Source: an uncultured Flavobacteriales bacterium (lineage in GTDB: Bacteria; Bacteroidota; Bacteroidia; Flavobacteriales_G; Salibacteraceae). Taken from it: a DNA stretch of 64,000 nucleotides. A model generated the notes under the pieces. The model did no database searches. It was not told the DNA's origin and saw nothing but the letters and a program-made list of their open reading frames with translations. Location: contig CAKZKD010000002.1 in NCBI GenBank assembly GCA_937121175.1, positions 434,001 to 498,000 of the forward strand, in the 5' to 3' direction. Numbering within the stretch: position 1 is the stretch's first letter; each line of letters starts with the position of its first letter. Of this stretch, positions 35,336 through 44,171 are shown in pieces. The translations under genes were made by a program, and so were the position numbers.

Positions 35336-37813
35336 TTAAAAGGTAAATTGTAATGACAACGAAGCACCAAAGTTTCTGGCGGCACTTTGGCTCTTGTCTT
35401 TGTTTAAGTTCGTTAAACGGTACATAAAATCAACTCGCAACAATTTAAAGATGTTTTCTACTCCGATTCCCGACTCAAAATAAGGTTTAGGTAATCCTGT
35501 AAGGGTAGTTGGAAACTCTAAAATGGTCGTGTTTTCTGGTCGAAGGGTTCCAGCAACACCTTTCACCCAAATCAATTCTCGCCATTGAAGTTTGCGCATT
35601 AAGGGTATTTTATTGAGGAATAGCCCGTTAAAATGATGGGTAATCACCCCCTGAATCCACTCGTCGGAAGCGTATTCCAAAAAGTTCATCAAGTTAAAGG
35701 CTAGAGGGTCATAGAAGAAGGTTTCGTTGCCATTGTGAAGTTCCAGAACAGGAAAAGGAACAGTACCCCAAATTTTCCCATAGCCCGCATGGTAAACGCT
35801 GTAGCCCAAAGGGTTAATGAAAATTTTATCTTGAATCGATAAGTAGATTTTTTGGTATTCGTATTGGCTACCAAAAGCTCCTTTAATTCCAAAGCTGGTT
35901 CGCAAATTTATAATTGGAAACATTGAACTTAGGGAATAACGATCGAATGCACCAAGCACATATTTTTCTCTAAGTGCAAAATGTGTGTTAAATTTTAATT
36001 CGGTAATCTTTAATCGACCTAGAGGATCTGAAATTGAGGTGTCTGCGTTTTGGTCAAATACTAAATCTGGAGTTACAGAACGTAATTGTCTATGATTAAA
36101 AATTACTTCGTTTGATAGTGCCTCAGAGTACCAGTGTTCAATACCAACTTTGTATTCTTCAATTCCATTCAATTGATTAGCAGGACGTGCTCGAAAAAAC
36201 GAAGCGAGCAGATTATCTTGCTGGTCATTGTTTTCGCTGGTTCCCATTTGCATGATATCGTTACGATAATCCAAGTGCAACATGGTCCACGTTTTTCGAT
36301 TCAAAAAAATATCAGCTCCAGCTCCATACTTGAGTTTATTGTCTCGAATCCCATAGGCCAGGTAACCGCGCAATCTTATCTTTTCATTGAATGCTCCAAG
36401 TGTTCTTGCGCCCACTCTAAATCGGTGTCCTTCAACTGGGTTGTAACTATAAATATTGAAGTACGGGCCAATTTCAATCTTTTCAAACTCTTTATAGCCA
36501 GTGGTTATTATTTTAATTATATCGACATAGGTCTTAAAGGCTGGAACCTGCTTCAATGTATCCACCATGTGGTAAATAGCCTTTTCGTTTTCGGTTAGTT
36601 TTTCGTGACGGTTTTCCTCCCAGTAAGACAGTTCTTTTTTATTAGCATCATCAGCTACGGATATGTTTGTGCCGTCCGAATAAAATTCATTGTCTTTGGG
36701 TTTGTTTATAATGAAATCGCGGTAAGTACTTGTCTTTCTTCCATAAAACCCAATGGTTTTTTCAGCAAGGTTAATATCGACAACTAGTTGGTCTTTAGTT
36801 AGCATCCACACCTCTTTTTCAACCTGACTATACTCTTGTTCTAATGTAAGGTCGTTCACAAAGTTGATATTGGCATTTTTACTAATCGTAGCCTCTACCT
36901 TTTTCACCGCGTAGGTAGTGTCGGCAATCCACAAGTTTCCAGTAAAATTTAGTTCGTATTCTCGCCTTGGTACAAACTTGATTTTGTAGCATTTATGATT
37001 TTCAATATTCATGCTATCTAATAAATAATAGTGATACGAAACGTTGCCCACATTAGCTACTGGCGATACAAAGCTCTTATTGAATAGCTTTATATAGTTG
37101 TCGTAGATATTCACGTTTTGGTACATATCGCCCAAAAATTGCTGTAAACTCTCGTTTTCGAGGCCGGTTATTTTAGTGGCTTTAATAATTTCTTTTTTAC
37201 GTTTTGGAAGCCGAGTGTAATAGTAATCGGACATTGACTCCGTCATGAAAATGGGTAAATACGGGCTTTTATCCGTAGTGTCGATATAATCAAAAATGAA
37301 ATTGAATTTTTTCCAAGCCTTTCGGTTTTTGAATTTTTCATCGATGTTGTTTAAGTCAAATTCGATTTTGTTGTAAACTTCATATTCGTAAGCATCTAGT
37401 TTCTTTCGGTCGTTGATTTTTTTGTTTTCGACAACCCTTTCCATTATGGCTATTGCAGGGTCTTTGTACTTTTTGTCCGGTTTTATGATTATTTCCTGCA
37501 ATTGAACATTACCGGGGTCGAGTTCAAAATTCAAGGTTTGGCTGATGTCTTTTTTTACTTTTCTAGAAAGCGGTTTATAGCCAACAAAAGAGGCTGTTAG
37601 TGAGTCTGTTGCGTAATAGGTCTCTATGCTGAAATACCCTTCAAAATTAGATGTAGTTCCAATCTTTGAGTTTTTAAAGGCCACGTTTACAAAGGGCAAA
37701 GGTTCCTTGGTTTCCTTATCCGTTATTCGCCCTTTAATAATAGTTTTTTGTCCGAATAGAACAAAACTTGTACAAATAATGAAAGCAGTTATAAGAAATC
37801 TAATACAGTTCAA
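35336..37813 (-). CDS. DUF5686 outer-membrane protein with carboxypeptidase-regulatory-like domain
   Basis: This 825-residue protein has a signal peptide (cleavage near LFGQ), then a CarboxypepD_reg-like beta-sandwich (about 25-110; GRITDKETKEPLPFVNVAF) as in SusC-type proteins, and a long DUF5686 region of alternating strands that probably forms an outer-membrane barrel, ending FGASLSLQFTF with a terminal Phe. There is no TonB plug. The start is TTG at 37813. It lies 11 nt after tatC and 9 nt before lptB, so it may belong to an envelope-biogenesis operon. Function is unknown. Confidence 0.88.
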   Translation of the reverse strand: MNCIRFLITAFIICTSFVLFGQKTIIKGRITDKETKEPLPFVNVAFKNSKIGTTSNFEGYFSIETYYATDSLTASFVGYKPLSRKVKKDISQTLNFELDPGNVQLQEIIIKPDKKYKDPAIAIMERVVENKKINDRKKLDAYEYEVYNKIEFDLNNIDEKFKNRKAWKKFNFIFDYIDTTDKSPYLPIFMTESMSDYYYTRLPKRKKEIIKATKITGLENESLQQFLGDMYQNVNIYDNYIKLFNKSFVSPVANVGNVSYHYYLLDSMNIENHKCYKIKFVPRREYELNFTGNLWIADTTYAVKKVEATISKNANINFVNDLTLEQEYSQVEKEVWMLTKDQLVVDINLAEKTIGFYGRKTSTYRDFIINKPKDNEFYSDGTNISVADDANKKELSYWEENRHEKLTENEKAIYHMVDTLKQVPAFKTYVDIIKIITTGYKEFEKIEIGPYFNIYSYNPVEGHRFRVGARTLGAFNEKIRLRGYLAYGIRDNKLKYGAGADIFLNRKTWTMLHLDYRNDIMQMGTSENNDQQDNLLASFFRARPANQLNGIEEYKVGIEHWYSEALSNEVIFNHRQLRSVTPDLVFDQNADTSISDPLGRLKITELKFNTHFALREKYVLGAFDRYSLSSMFPIINLRTSFGIKGAFGSQYEYQKIYLSIQDKIFINPLGYSVYHAGYGKIWGTVPFPVLELHNGNETFFYDPLAFNLMNFLEYASDEWIQGVITHHFNGLFLNKIPLMRKLQWRELIWVKGVAGTLRPENTTILEFPTTLTGLPKPYFESGIGVENIFKLLRVDFMYRLTNLNKDKSQSAARNFGASLSLQFTF

Positions 37814-37824
37814 GGTAAAGTGAG

Positions 37825-38670
37825 TTACGCAGCTTTTTTAGTAATTCTGGCGGATATAAATATACTGATTTCATACAGCACCATAAGTGGCAGTGTGACT
37901 AAAAATTGGCTAAATACATCGGGCGGAGTAATGATGGCAGAAAGCACTAATGAACCTACAAAGGCATGTTTTCTGAATTTGCGCAAAATCAATGGTGAAA
38001 CAAGTCCAAGCTTGGTAAGTACCATAACAATTACTGGCAATTGAAAAACAAAACCACAGGCTAAAACAACTGTAGTTACGGTGCTAATGTACGTTCCTAA
38101 AGTGGGCAAATTCTGAACGGTTTCACTTACTGAATAGGTAAGAAAGAAGTTAACCGATAAGGGGCATATTACAAAGTACCCAAACAAAACACCGATAAAG
38201 AATAAACTTGAAACGGTAAAAACAGCTCCTCGTGCATTATTGCGTTCACCATCCTTTAATCCAGGAGCAATAAATCGCCACACCTCCCAAAAAACATACG
38301 GGAACGCCACTATTAGCCCGAAGACAATGCTAGTCATAATATGAGAGGTAAATTGTCCCGCCATGTTTATGTTCTGCAATTGAGGCATGTTTTGTCCAAT
38401 ACAAAGCGTGTCAACCCCAACCACCGAAGGAAGTAATTCATGCAACTTTGCCGAGGCTTTACATAAAAATCGAAAAGTGAGAAAATCGCTATTTTTTGGT
38501 CCTAGAATGATGGAATCGAAAACAAAAGTTTTGTTTATAAAGGCAATTACACCCATGGAAACAATTGCAATCGCTGAGCGAATAAGATGCCAACGGAGTT
38601 GCTCCAAATGATCAAGGAATGACATCTCTTCCCGTGGTTCTTCGCCGTCTATTTGATACTCTGTTGCCAT
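37825..38670 (-). CDS. tatC: Sec-independent protein translocase TatC
   Basis: TatC binds the twin-arginine signal and forms the core of the Tat translocase for folded proteins. The 281-residue protein has six predicted transmembrane helices, the family N-terminus MSFLDHLEQLRWHLIRS with the conserved Glu, and FPYVFWEVWRFIAPGL after helix 2. A TTG further upstream lies inside a TATATTTG promoter box (38686-38693), so the ATG at 38670 is the start. Confidence 0.95.
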   Translation of the reverse strand: MATEYQIDGEEPREEMSFLDHLEQLRWHLIRSAIAIVSMGVIAFINKTFVFDSIILGPKNSDFLTFRFLCKASAKLHELLPSVVGVDTLCIGQNMPQLQNINMAGQFTSHIMTSIVFGLIVAFPYVFWEVWRFIAPGLKDGERNNARGAVFTVSSLFFIGVLFGYFVICPLSVNFFLTYSVSETVQNLPTLGTYISTVTTVVLACGFVFQLPVIVMVLTKLGLVSPLILRKFRKHAFVGSLVLSAIITPPDVFSQFLVTLPLMVLYEISIFISARITKKAA

Positions 38671-38685
38671 GCTTTCTGTAAGCGG

Positions 38686-38693
38686 CAAATATA
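38686..38693 (-). promoter_or_regulatory. -7 promoter box (TATATTTG) of tatC
   Basis: Exact TAnnTTTG on the minus strand, 15 nt before the tatC ATG. It excludes the upstream TTG as start. Confidence 0.55.
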
Positions 38694-38791
38694 GAAGTTT
38701 GCCCGTTTATTAATTGGCAACTTGGTGTGTATTGAAACATTTATGAAAGTTAAATAACTGTTAACCAAAACAACTGACCTGCAAGTTGTTA

Positions 38792-38799
38792 TACATTTG
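38792..38799 (+). promoter_or_regulatory. -7 promoter box (TACATTTG) 7 nt before a lipoprotein ATG
   Basis: Exact TAnnTTTG match ending 7 nt before the ATG at 38807, so the predicted leader is about 0-4 nt. Confidence 0.5.
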
Positions 38800-38806
38800 A
38801 TTCCAC

Positions 38807-39226
38807 ATGCGGAATTTAAGAGAATGTTTACTTTTATTAATGGCTATTGTCTTGTTGGCGTGCAACGAAACACCTACCAATACCAGCTCTCATTTTTCTT
38901 CCAAAAAAGAAGTTATTCTAGAATTATCGATCCCAATCAATAATTCCATCGACCAGTTTTCGAATTCTCCTTTCTTCTATGGAATTAAGTTGGTGGAATT
39001 TTCAAAGGACAAAATGATAGTTTCGGTAGATACCGAATCCATTGAATTGGAAACCGCAAAGCAGAACATTAACTATCAAGGTTTGGTAATAGAAAAGCAA
39101 TATGTTGTGGAGCCTAAAGCAACTGTTGCAGGGCACAAGCAGGAACAAGAATCGGCATCTCGGCTCCAAATTCCAGAAATTACATTCCCAAATATTTTTA
39201 AGGCGCTCGTAGTGTTTTATCATTAG
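38807..39226 (+). CDS. Small hypothetical lipoprotein
   Basis: The 139-residue protein has a lipoprotein signal (LLLLMAIVLLAC, Cys at about residue 19), a Ser/Thr-rich spacer and a beta-rich domain without recognised motif. It shares no obvious relation to its neighbours tatC and heme A synthase. The promoter box directly before it suggests a near-leaderless transcript. Confidence 0.7.
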   Translation: MRNLRECLLLLMAIVLLACNETPTNTSSHFSSKKEVILELSIPINNSIDQFSNSPFFYGIKLVEFSKDKMIVSVDTESIELETAKQNINYQGLVIEKQYVVEPKATVAGHKQEQESASRLQIPEITFPNIFKALVVFYH

Positions 39227-39254
39227 ATTTTTTTCGCATTCAACTTTCCGGAAG

Positions 39255-39262
39255 TACTTTTG
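39255..39262 (+). promoter_or_regulatory. -7 promoter box (TACTTTTG) of heme A synthase
   Basis: Exact TAnnTTTG match, 16 nt before the ATG at 39279. Confidence 0.5.
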
Positions 39263-39278
39263 TTCTTAATAGAAAACA

Positions 39279-40316
39279 ATGAGCAAAGTCCAAAAAAAAT
39301 GGTTAGTCGCCTGGTTGTTAACTGGAGCTTTAATGGTGTTTTTGATGGTCGTAATAGGTGGGATTACTCGCCTAACTAATAGCGGATTAAGCATGGTAGA
39401 TTGGCATTTGATTGTTGGGGCTGTGCCACCAACCACGGATGCAGAATGGCAATTAACTTTTGAAGGCTATCAGCAATCCCCTGAGTTCAAAGAGCTTAAT
39501 TCAGAATACACGGTTGAAGACTTTAAGTCTATTTTTTGGTGGGAATATTTACATCGAATGCTAGGTAGAGTTTTGGGAATAGTTTTTCTAATTCCATTTC
39601 TGTTTTTCTGGCTTAAGGGTTGGTTACCTAGAAAGTTGAAAATTCAATTGCTCTTGGTTTTTGGACTAGGAGCTTTTCAGGCATTTCTTGGTTGGTTTAT
39701 GGTCAAAAGTGGTCTTGTAAATGAGCCTAGAGTTAGTCACTTTAGACTGGCTGCTCACCTTTTTACGGCATTCATTACGTGCATGGTTATTTTTTGGATT
39801 TGCCTCAATATTTGGAGAGGAGAAATTGCTAAAGTCAAATTGGAAAGTTTTGGGAGGTTGGTGCTTTCGTTTCTGGGTATTGTAATTCTTCAAATTGTAT
39901 ACGGTGCTTTTGTGGCAGGTGTACATGCAGGATACATGCACAATACATGGCCTCTTATGGATGGAAGCTTTATTGCAGATGCAGTTTGGGCATTAGAACC
40001 GACCTATTTGAATTTCCTTGAAGGAAAATCTGGAATTCAGTTCGTTCATCGTATTCTAGGTTTACTAGTTTTTGGACTGGCTGCTGCTATTTACTGGAAA
40101 GGACTGAAACAGTTGTTCCTGAAGGAACAAATAACAGGGGTGCGATTGGTTTTGATTTTAGTTGTATTTCAGGTCGTTTTAGGGATAGCGACTTTATTAT
40201 TTCAAGTACCAATCGTTCTAGGGGTATTGCATCAAGCTGGTGCCTTGTGTGTGTTAGCTGCTGGTGTTTATTTATTGCATACGCTTAAATATCCTTCCAT
40301 TCCAAGGTCTCAATAA
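39279..40316 (+). CDS. ctaA: Heme A synthase (COX15/CtaA)
   Basis: This 345-residue inner-membrane enzyme oxidises heme O to heme A for aa3-type cytochrome oxidase. It has eight predicted helices in two four-helix halves. The four heme-ligand histidines are in WWEYLHRMLGR, VSHFRLAAHL, QFVHRILGL and VLHQAGAL. GGITRLTNSGLSMVDW near the start is the COX15 signature. Its last 32 nt overlap the convergent gldD gene. Confidence 0.94.
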   Translation: MSKVQKKWLVAWLLTGALMVFLMVVIGGITRLTNSGLSMVDWHLIVGAVPPTTDAEWQLTFEGYQQSPEFKELNSEYTVEDFKSIFWWEYLHRMLGRVLGIVFLIPFLFFWLKGWLPRKLKIQLLLVFGLGAFQAFLGWFMVKSGLVNEPRVSHFRLAAHLFTAFITCMVIFWICLNIWRGEIAKVKLESFGRLVLSFLGIVILQIVYGAFVAGVHAGYMHNTWPLMDGSFIADAVWALEPTYLNFLEGKSGIQFVHRILGLLVFGLAAAIYWKGLKQLFLKEQITGVRLVLILVVFQVVLGIATLLFQVPIVLGVLHQAGALCVLAAGVYLLHTLKYPSIPRSQ

Positions 40317-40878
40317 GATGGTACATATCCTTGGTCACGTATTCAATCACTGGGCCTAAAGAATCTGGATTTGGTCGCATATTGAAATACAATGAGCCTC
40401 TAACAAAATGATAGTTACTGTCTGTAAGAAAGAACTGAAAGTTAGATGCAACGTTCCCTTCAAATTCGTAGGCTAAGCCATATACACTATGGTCTTTGTT
40501 TTCATAATACCGCTCTTTAATGTCATCAGCCCTCACGGTATGCTTCATAGCTAATTTTCTAGCATCTTCAATGTATTTAAACAACGAATCGCGTACAATA
40601 GTGTTGTAGGTAAAGTGCATAGTAGCACCATATTGCGGGTAATGAAGATTCAACCAACATGGGTGTTTTAATCGTTTGAGTTTGTCATCCAAAATAGACC
40701 GCTTCGGGTACTCAAAAGAATAGGCGCAGTTTGGGCTGTGTTCTAGATATTCCTTTTTTGGAAACTCGACTTTAATATAACCTCTAGGTCTAGGTGTGTT
40801 TATTACCTCATCAGTGCAAGAAAACAAGAACAAAAGGCAGCTCACTGTGAGCAGACACATTAATTTTTTAATTCTCAT
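40285..40878 (-). CDS. gldD: Gliding motility lipoprotein GldD
   Basis: GldD is required for gliding and for type IX secretion in Flavobacterium. The 197-residue protein has a lipobox (LLFLFSC, Cys at about 21) and the family start PRPRGYIKVEFPKKEY, then YPQYGATMHFTY. It overlaps gldE by 11 nt and the convergent heme A synthase gene by 32 nt. With the three T9SS cargo genes in this window it supports a functional T9SS. Confidence 0.92.
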   Translation of the reverse strand: MRIKKLMCLLTVSCLLFLFSCTDEVINTPRPRGYIKVEFPKKEYLEHSPNCAYSFEYPKRSILDDKLKRLKHPCWLNLHYPQYGATMHFTYNTIVRDSLFKYIEDARKLAMKHTVRADDIKERYYENKDHSVYGLAYEFEGNVASNFQFFLTDSNYHFVRGSLYFNMRPNPDSLGPVIEYVTKDMYHLIETLEWKDI

Positions 40879-42208
40879 TTTCCGGCAGTTTGTTAATGGT
40901 TACCTTAATGGACGATACCTTTCTTGCATCAGCGCTTTCTGTTGTAAAGGAAAAGTGCATGAACTCAATACACTCTCCTTTTACGGGAATGTGACCAGCT
41001 TGCTCAATCACGAATCCTGCTAACGTATCAGAATCGCCTTTTAGCTCTTCAAATGCATTTCCGTCGATGTCCAATAATCTGTAAAAATCGTTCAACAGAG
41101 TCTTACCTTCAAATATGTAATTGCTCTCATCGAGTTTGGAGTATGTGAGGTTATCATCGTCAAATTCGTCAGAAATGTCACCAACTATTTCTTCAATAAT
41201 ATCTTCTAAGGTTACAATTCCAGAAGTCCCTCCGTATTCGTCAACTACAATTGCCAAGTGAATTTTTTTCAATTGAATTTCTTCTAACAAGTCATCAATT
41301 TTTTTGTTTTCAGGAACAAAAAAAGGTGGTCTCAATAGTTTTTTCCATTCAAAACCTTTAGGAGATTCAATATGGGGAATAAGGTCTTTTACGTACAATA
41401 GCCCCTCAATACTGTCGAAATTATTGGTAAAAACTGGAATTCGAGAATACCCGGATTCCAATATTTGTGCAAGTACATTTTCAAAAGTTTCGGAAGAGTC
41501 TAATGCAAAAACATCCATTCTGGAAGTCATGATTTGTTTCACATCCGTGTTGCCAAATTTTACAATTCCCTTAAGTATTTTTTGTTCTTCTTCGGTAGTT
41601 TCTTCATCCGTCGTTAACTCTAATGCATGCGATAATTCATCGACAGAAATGTTATCCGATTTTTTTTGAAGTCGTTTGCTTATAAAATTTGTTGACCTAA
41701 CAAGTGTCATACTTAGCGGTAAAAACGCTCTTCGTAAGACCAACAATGGTTGCGCCATTAATTGGGTTATTTTTTTTGAATTTCTGTTGCTATATACTTT
41801 TGGAATCACTTCACCAAATAGGAGCAACAAAAATGTAACTACCACTACTTGAATCACAAAACCCACGGTTACATAGTCTGAGAAATCAAAAAGATTATTG
41901 ATAATAGTGGTGGATAGTATAATAATTGCGACGTTTACCAGGTTATTCGCAATTAAAATTGTAGCCAATAAACGTTTTGGGAATTGTAATAAATCTAGAA
42001 TTTGAGTACTGGCTTTTTTACCATCGTGCTCTAATTCGCTAATATCCTTTGGGTCCAAAGAAAAAAACGCAACTTCAGAACCAGAAATTAGCCCAGAAAG
42101 TAACAGTAGTAAAAGCATCACTACCATTTCAACAAGAGTTTCGATATTAAAACTCCTGAATACGCTTAAAAGTTCTATGTGTAATAAAAGCTCCGGCGGA
42201 GGTTCCAT
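40868..42208 (-). CDS. gldE: Gliding motility-associated protein GldE (CNNM/CBS transporter-like)
   Basis: The 446-residue inner-membrane protein has an N-terminal CNNM domain with three to four helices (about 25-170), two CBS domains (TSRMDVFAL, IHLAIVVDEYGGTSGIV) and a CorC_HlyC transporter-associated C-terminal domain (about 355-440). GldE works with GldD in flavobacterial gliding; related proteins handle Mg2+ or Na+. Gene order gldD-gldE-ssb-mutY is characteristic of the class. Confidence 0.93.
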   Translation of the reverse strand: MEPPPELLLHIELLSVFRSFNIETLVEMVVMLLLLLLSGLISGSEVAFFSLDPKDISELEHDGKKASTQILDLLQFPKRLLATILIANNLVNVAIIILSTTIINNLFDFSDYVTVGFVIQVVVVTFLLLLFGEVIPKVYSNRNSKKITQLMAQPLLVLRRAFLPLSMTLVRSTNFISKRLQKKSDNISVDELSHALELTTDEETTEEEQKILKGIVKFGNTDVKQIMTSRMDVFALDSSETFENVLAQILESGYSRIPVFTNNFDSIEGLLYVKDLIPHIESPKGFEWKKLLRPPFFVPENKKIDDLLEEIQLKKIHLAIVVDEYGGTSGIVTLEDIIEEIVGDISDEFDDDNLTYSKLDESNYIFEGKTLLNDFYRLLDIDGNAFEELKGDSDTLAGFVIEQAGHIPVKGECIEFMHFSFTTESADARKVSSIKVTINKLPENEN

Positions 42209-42240
42209 TCAACTAATTTAGGTAAAACATTTTGGTTTGG

Positions 42241-42651
42241 TTAAAACGGCAAGTCATCCTTATTTTCCGAGGAAGACTTTACCCCTTCTGTAGCCTCAGC
42301 ACCTTCGCTTCGATTCGGAGCGCCTAATAACGTAAGATTGTCAACCAAAACTTCGGTGACGTATTTGGTGTTTTTATCTTGGTCTTCGTAAGAGCGTGTC
42401 TTTAGTCGGCCTTCTACGTACACCTTATTCCCTTTTTTTAAGTACTTTTCTACTACGCCAACAAGTCCGCTTCTCCAAACAACAACATTGTGCCAGTCAG
42501 TATTTTCACGTTGTTCTCCGTTTTTATCTTTATAGGATTCAGAGGTTGCAATTGGAAATGAGGCAACAGCACGACCTTCTTCAAAATGTCTAACATCGGG
42601 GTCTTTACCCAAATTTCCGATTAATATAACCTTGTTTACGCTACCTGCCAT
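42241..42651 (-). CDS. ssb: Single-stranded DNA-binding protein
   Basis: SSB coats single-stranded DNA during replication and repair. The 136-residue protein has an OB-fold (NKVILIGNLGKDPDVRHF, WHNVVVWRSG) and the acidic C-terminal tail DDLPF that recruits partner proteins. A TAGCTTTG promoter box lies at 42671-42678. Confidence 0.96.
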   Translation of the reverse strand: MAGSVNKVILIGNLGKDPDVRHFEEGRAVASFPIATSESYKDKNGEQRENTDWHNVVVWRSGLVGVVEKYLKKGNKVYVEGRLKTRSYEDQDKNTKYVTEVLVDNLTLLGAPNRSEGAEATEGVKSSSENKDDLPF

Positions 42652-42670
42652 TGCTTGATTTTTAGAAGAA

Positions 42671-42678
42671 CAAAGCTA
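42671..42678 (-). promoter_or_regulatory. -7 promoter box (TAGCTTTG) of ssb
   Basis: Exact TAnnTTTG on the minus strand, 19 nt before the ssb ATG. Confidence 0.45.
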
Positions 42679-42700
42679 AAAAATATTGATTCAGAAGGGA

Positions 42701-43744
42701 TTAGGCTTCTAGGTATTTTTCAACCAGTCTTGAAACAGGAAATTCACCAATTTGGTCAATTTTAATCCATTTGCAGTTTGGAATTTCTACCGGTTGCTTT
42801 GTATCCATATGAGCTTCCCAAAAAGTAGCTACATAATCTATGTGACTCAATACATGCTTGAATTTCTTTCCAGTTCGAACGAGATTTAATTCTGGAACAT
42901 TAAAAGCAGTGGATGCTTTTTCTAGTAATAACTCATCGGTAATTTTAAGATTTGTTTCTATGGATGGGAAATCATATAACCCCTCCCAAACGCCAAGGCC
43001 TTTTCGCTGCCGAATCATCACATATTGTTGGAATTTAAATACAATATACTGCAGTTCGATTTTCTTTTTTTTCTGCTTCTTCGCTTTAATGGGTAGTTCG
43101 TTAACCTTACTGTTCTTTAAAGCAAGACAGTTTAATGCCAACGGACACATTGAACAATCCGGACTTTTTGGTTTGCATTGAAGTGCACCGAACTCCATTA
43201 TTGCTTGGTTATAGGTATTACAATTAGTTGTGGGAAGGAGGTTAATAGCCGTTTCCTTAAAGGTTTTTTTTCCTAAGGTTGAGTCAATGGGTTCTTCTAT
43301 ACCAAAATATCTACTGAGGACTCGGTAAACATTTCCATCAACTACGGCTACTTTTTCGTTACTCGAAAATGAAGCAATGGCAGACGCTGTGTATTCTCCA
43401 ATTCCTTTTAGAAGTATCAATTCTTTGTATTCGGTTGGGAATGGATATCCGCTTTTCACAACCTGTTTTGCTGTTTTAAGCATATTTCTGGCCCGTGAAT
43501 AATAGCCCAGTCCTTGCCACATCTTTAAAATTTCATCTTCTTCAGCTTTTGCCAAGTCCGCTATTGTTGGAAAGCGATGAGCAAATTTCTCGAAATAAGG
43601 TAAGCCTTGCGCAACTCTAGTTTGTTGTAAAATCACCTCACTCAGCCATATGATGTAAGGGTCTTTTGTTTCTCGCCACGGTAATTTTCGCTGATTTTTA
43701 TCAAACCAGAGCAGTAAAGAATCAGAAAAAATATTGTTTGTCAT
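42701..43744 (-). CDS. mutY: A/G-specific adenine glycosylase MutY
   Basis: MutY removes adenine mispaired with 8-oxoguanine. The 347-residue protein has the helix-hairpin-helix LLKGIGEYTASAIASF, the catalytic Asp in VVDGNVYRVLSR, the iron-sulfur cluster loop CKPKSPDCSMCPLALNC (spacing 6-2-5) and a C-terminal NUDIX-like domain for 8-oxoG recognition. The ATG at 43744 is used, since the frame extending to 43765 crosses the CAAAAATA (TATTTTTG) promoter box. Confidence 0.95.
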   Translation of the reverse strand: MTNNIFSDSLLLWFDKNQRKLPWRETKDPYIIWLSEVILQQTRVAQGLPYFEKFAHRFPTIADLAKAEEDEILKMWQGLGYYSRARNMLKTAKQVVKSGYPFPTEYKELILLKGIGEYTASAIASFSSNEKVAVVDGNVYRVLSRYFGIEEPIDSTLGKKTFKETAINLLPTTNCNTYNQAIMEFGALQCKPKSPDCSMCPLALNCLALKNSKVNELPIKAKKQKKKKIELQYIVFKFQQYVMIRQRKGLGVWEGLYDFPSIETNLKITDELLLEKASTAFNVPELNLVRTGKKFKHVLSHIDYVATFWEAHMDTKQPVEIPNCKWIKIDQIGEFPVSRLVEKYLEA

Positions 43745-43753
43745 ACTTAACGT

Positions 43754-43761
43754 CAAAAATA
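43754..43761 (-). promoter_or_regulatory. -7 promoter box (TATTTTTG) of mutY
   Basis: Exact TAnnTTTG on the minus strand, 9 nt before the mutY ATG; the predicted leader is only about 5 nt. Confidence 0.45.
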
Positions 43762-43795
43762 GCACGGGCTACGTTCTGTACTATACTTAAAATTA

Positions 43796-43803
43796 TATAT
43801 TTG
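43796..43803 (+). promoter_or_regulatory. -7 promoter box (TATATTTG) of the HU gene
   Basis: Exact TAnnTTTG match about 73 nt before the HU ATG, leaving a long leader of roughly 70 nt. Confidence 0.5.
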
Positions 43804-43876
43804 CGCCCCGTTAAAAAACAGGGTATTGTTTTATATAACGGTTTAACAATTAGAGAAATACAAAAATTTAATCATA

Positions 43877-44167
43877 ATGACAAAGGCTGATATTGTAAAC
43901 GAAATTGCCGAATCTACTGGAGTTGAAAAAAATGTTGTTCAGGAAACTGTAGAGGCATTTATGGGTTCAGTTAAGAATTCAATGGAGAAAGGTGAAAACG
44001 TTTACTTAAGAGGATTTGGAAGTTTTATCATCAAGAAGAGAGCGGAAAAAACTGGTAGAAATATTTCTAAAAACACCAGTATTATTATTCCTGCTCACTA
44101 CATTCCTGCTTTCAAACCTTCGAAAACATTTGCTAGTCAGGTTAAAAACAAAGTGAAAGTCAAGTAA
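43877..44167 (+). CDS. HU/IHF-family DNA-binding protein
   Basis: The 96-residue nucleoid protein has the HU fold: an N-terminal helical dimer (MTKADIVNEIAESTGV), the RGFGSFIIKKRAEKTGRN strand and arm region, and the FKPSKTFASQV C-terminal helix. The arm tip carries HYIPAFKP in place of the usual PAFK sequence, still with the proline that intercalates DNA. It is followed after 4 nt by the TPR protein gene. Confidence 0.95.
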   Translation: MTKADIVNEIAESTGVEKNVVQETVEAFMGSVKNSMEKGENVYLRGFGSFIIKKRAEKTGRNISKNTSIIIPAHYIPAFKPSKTFASQVKNKVKVK

Positions 44168-44171
44168 CAAT

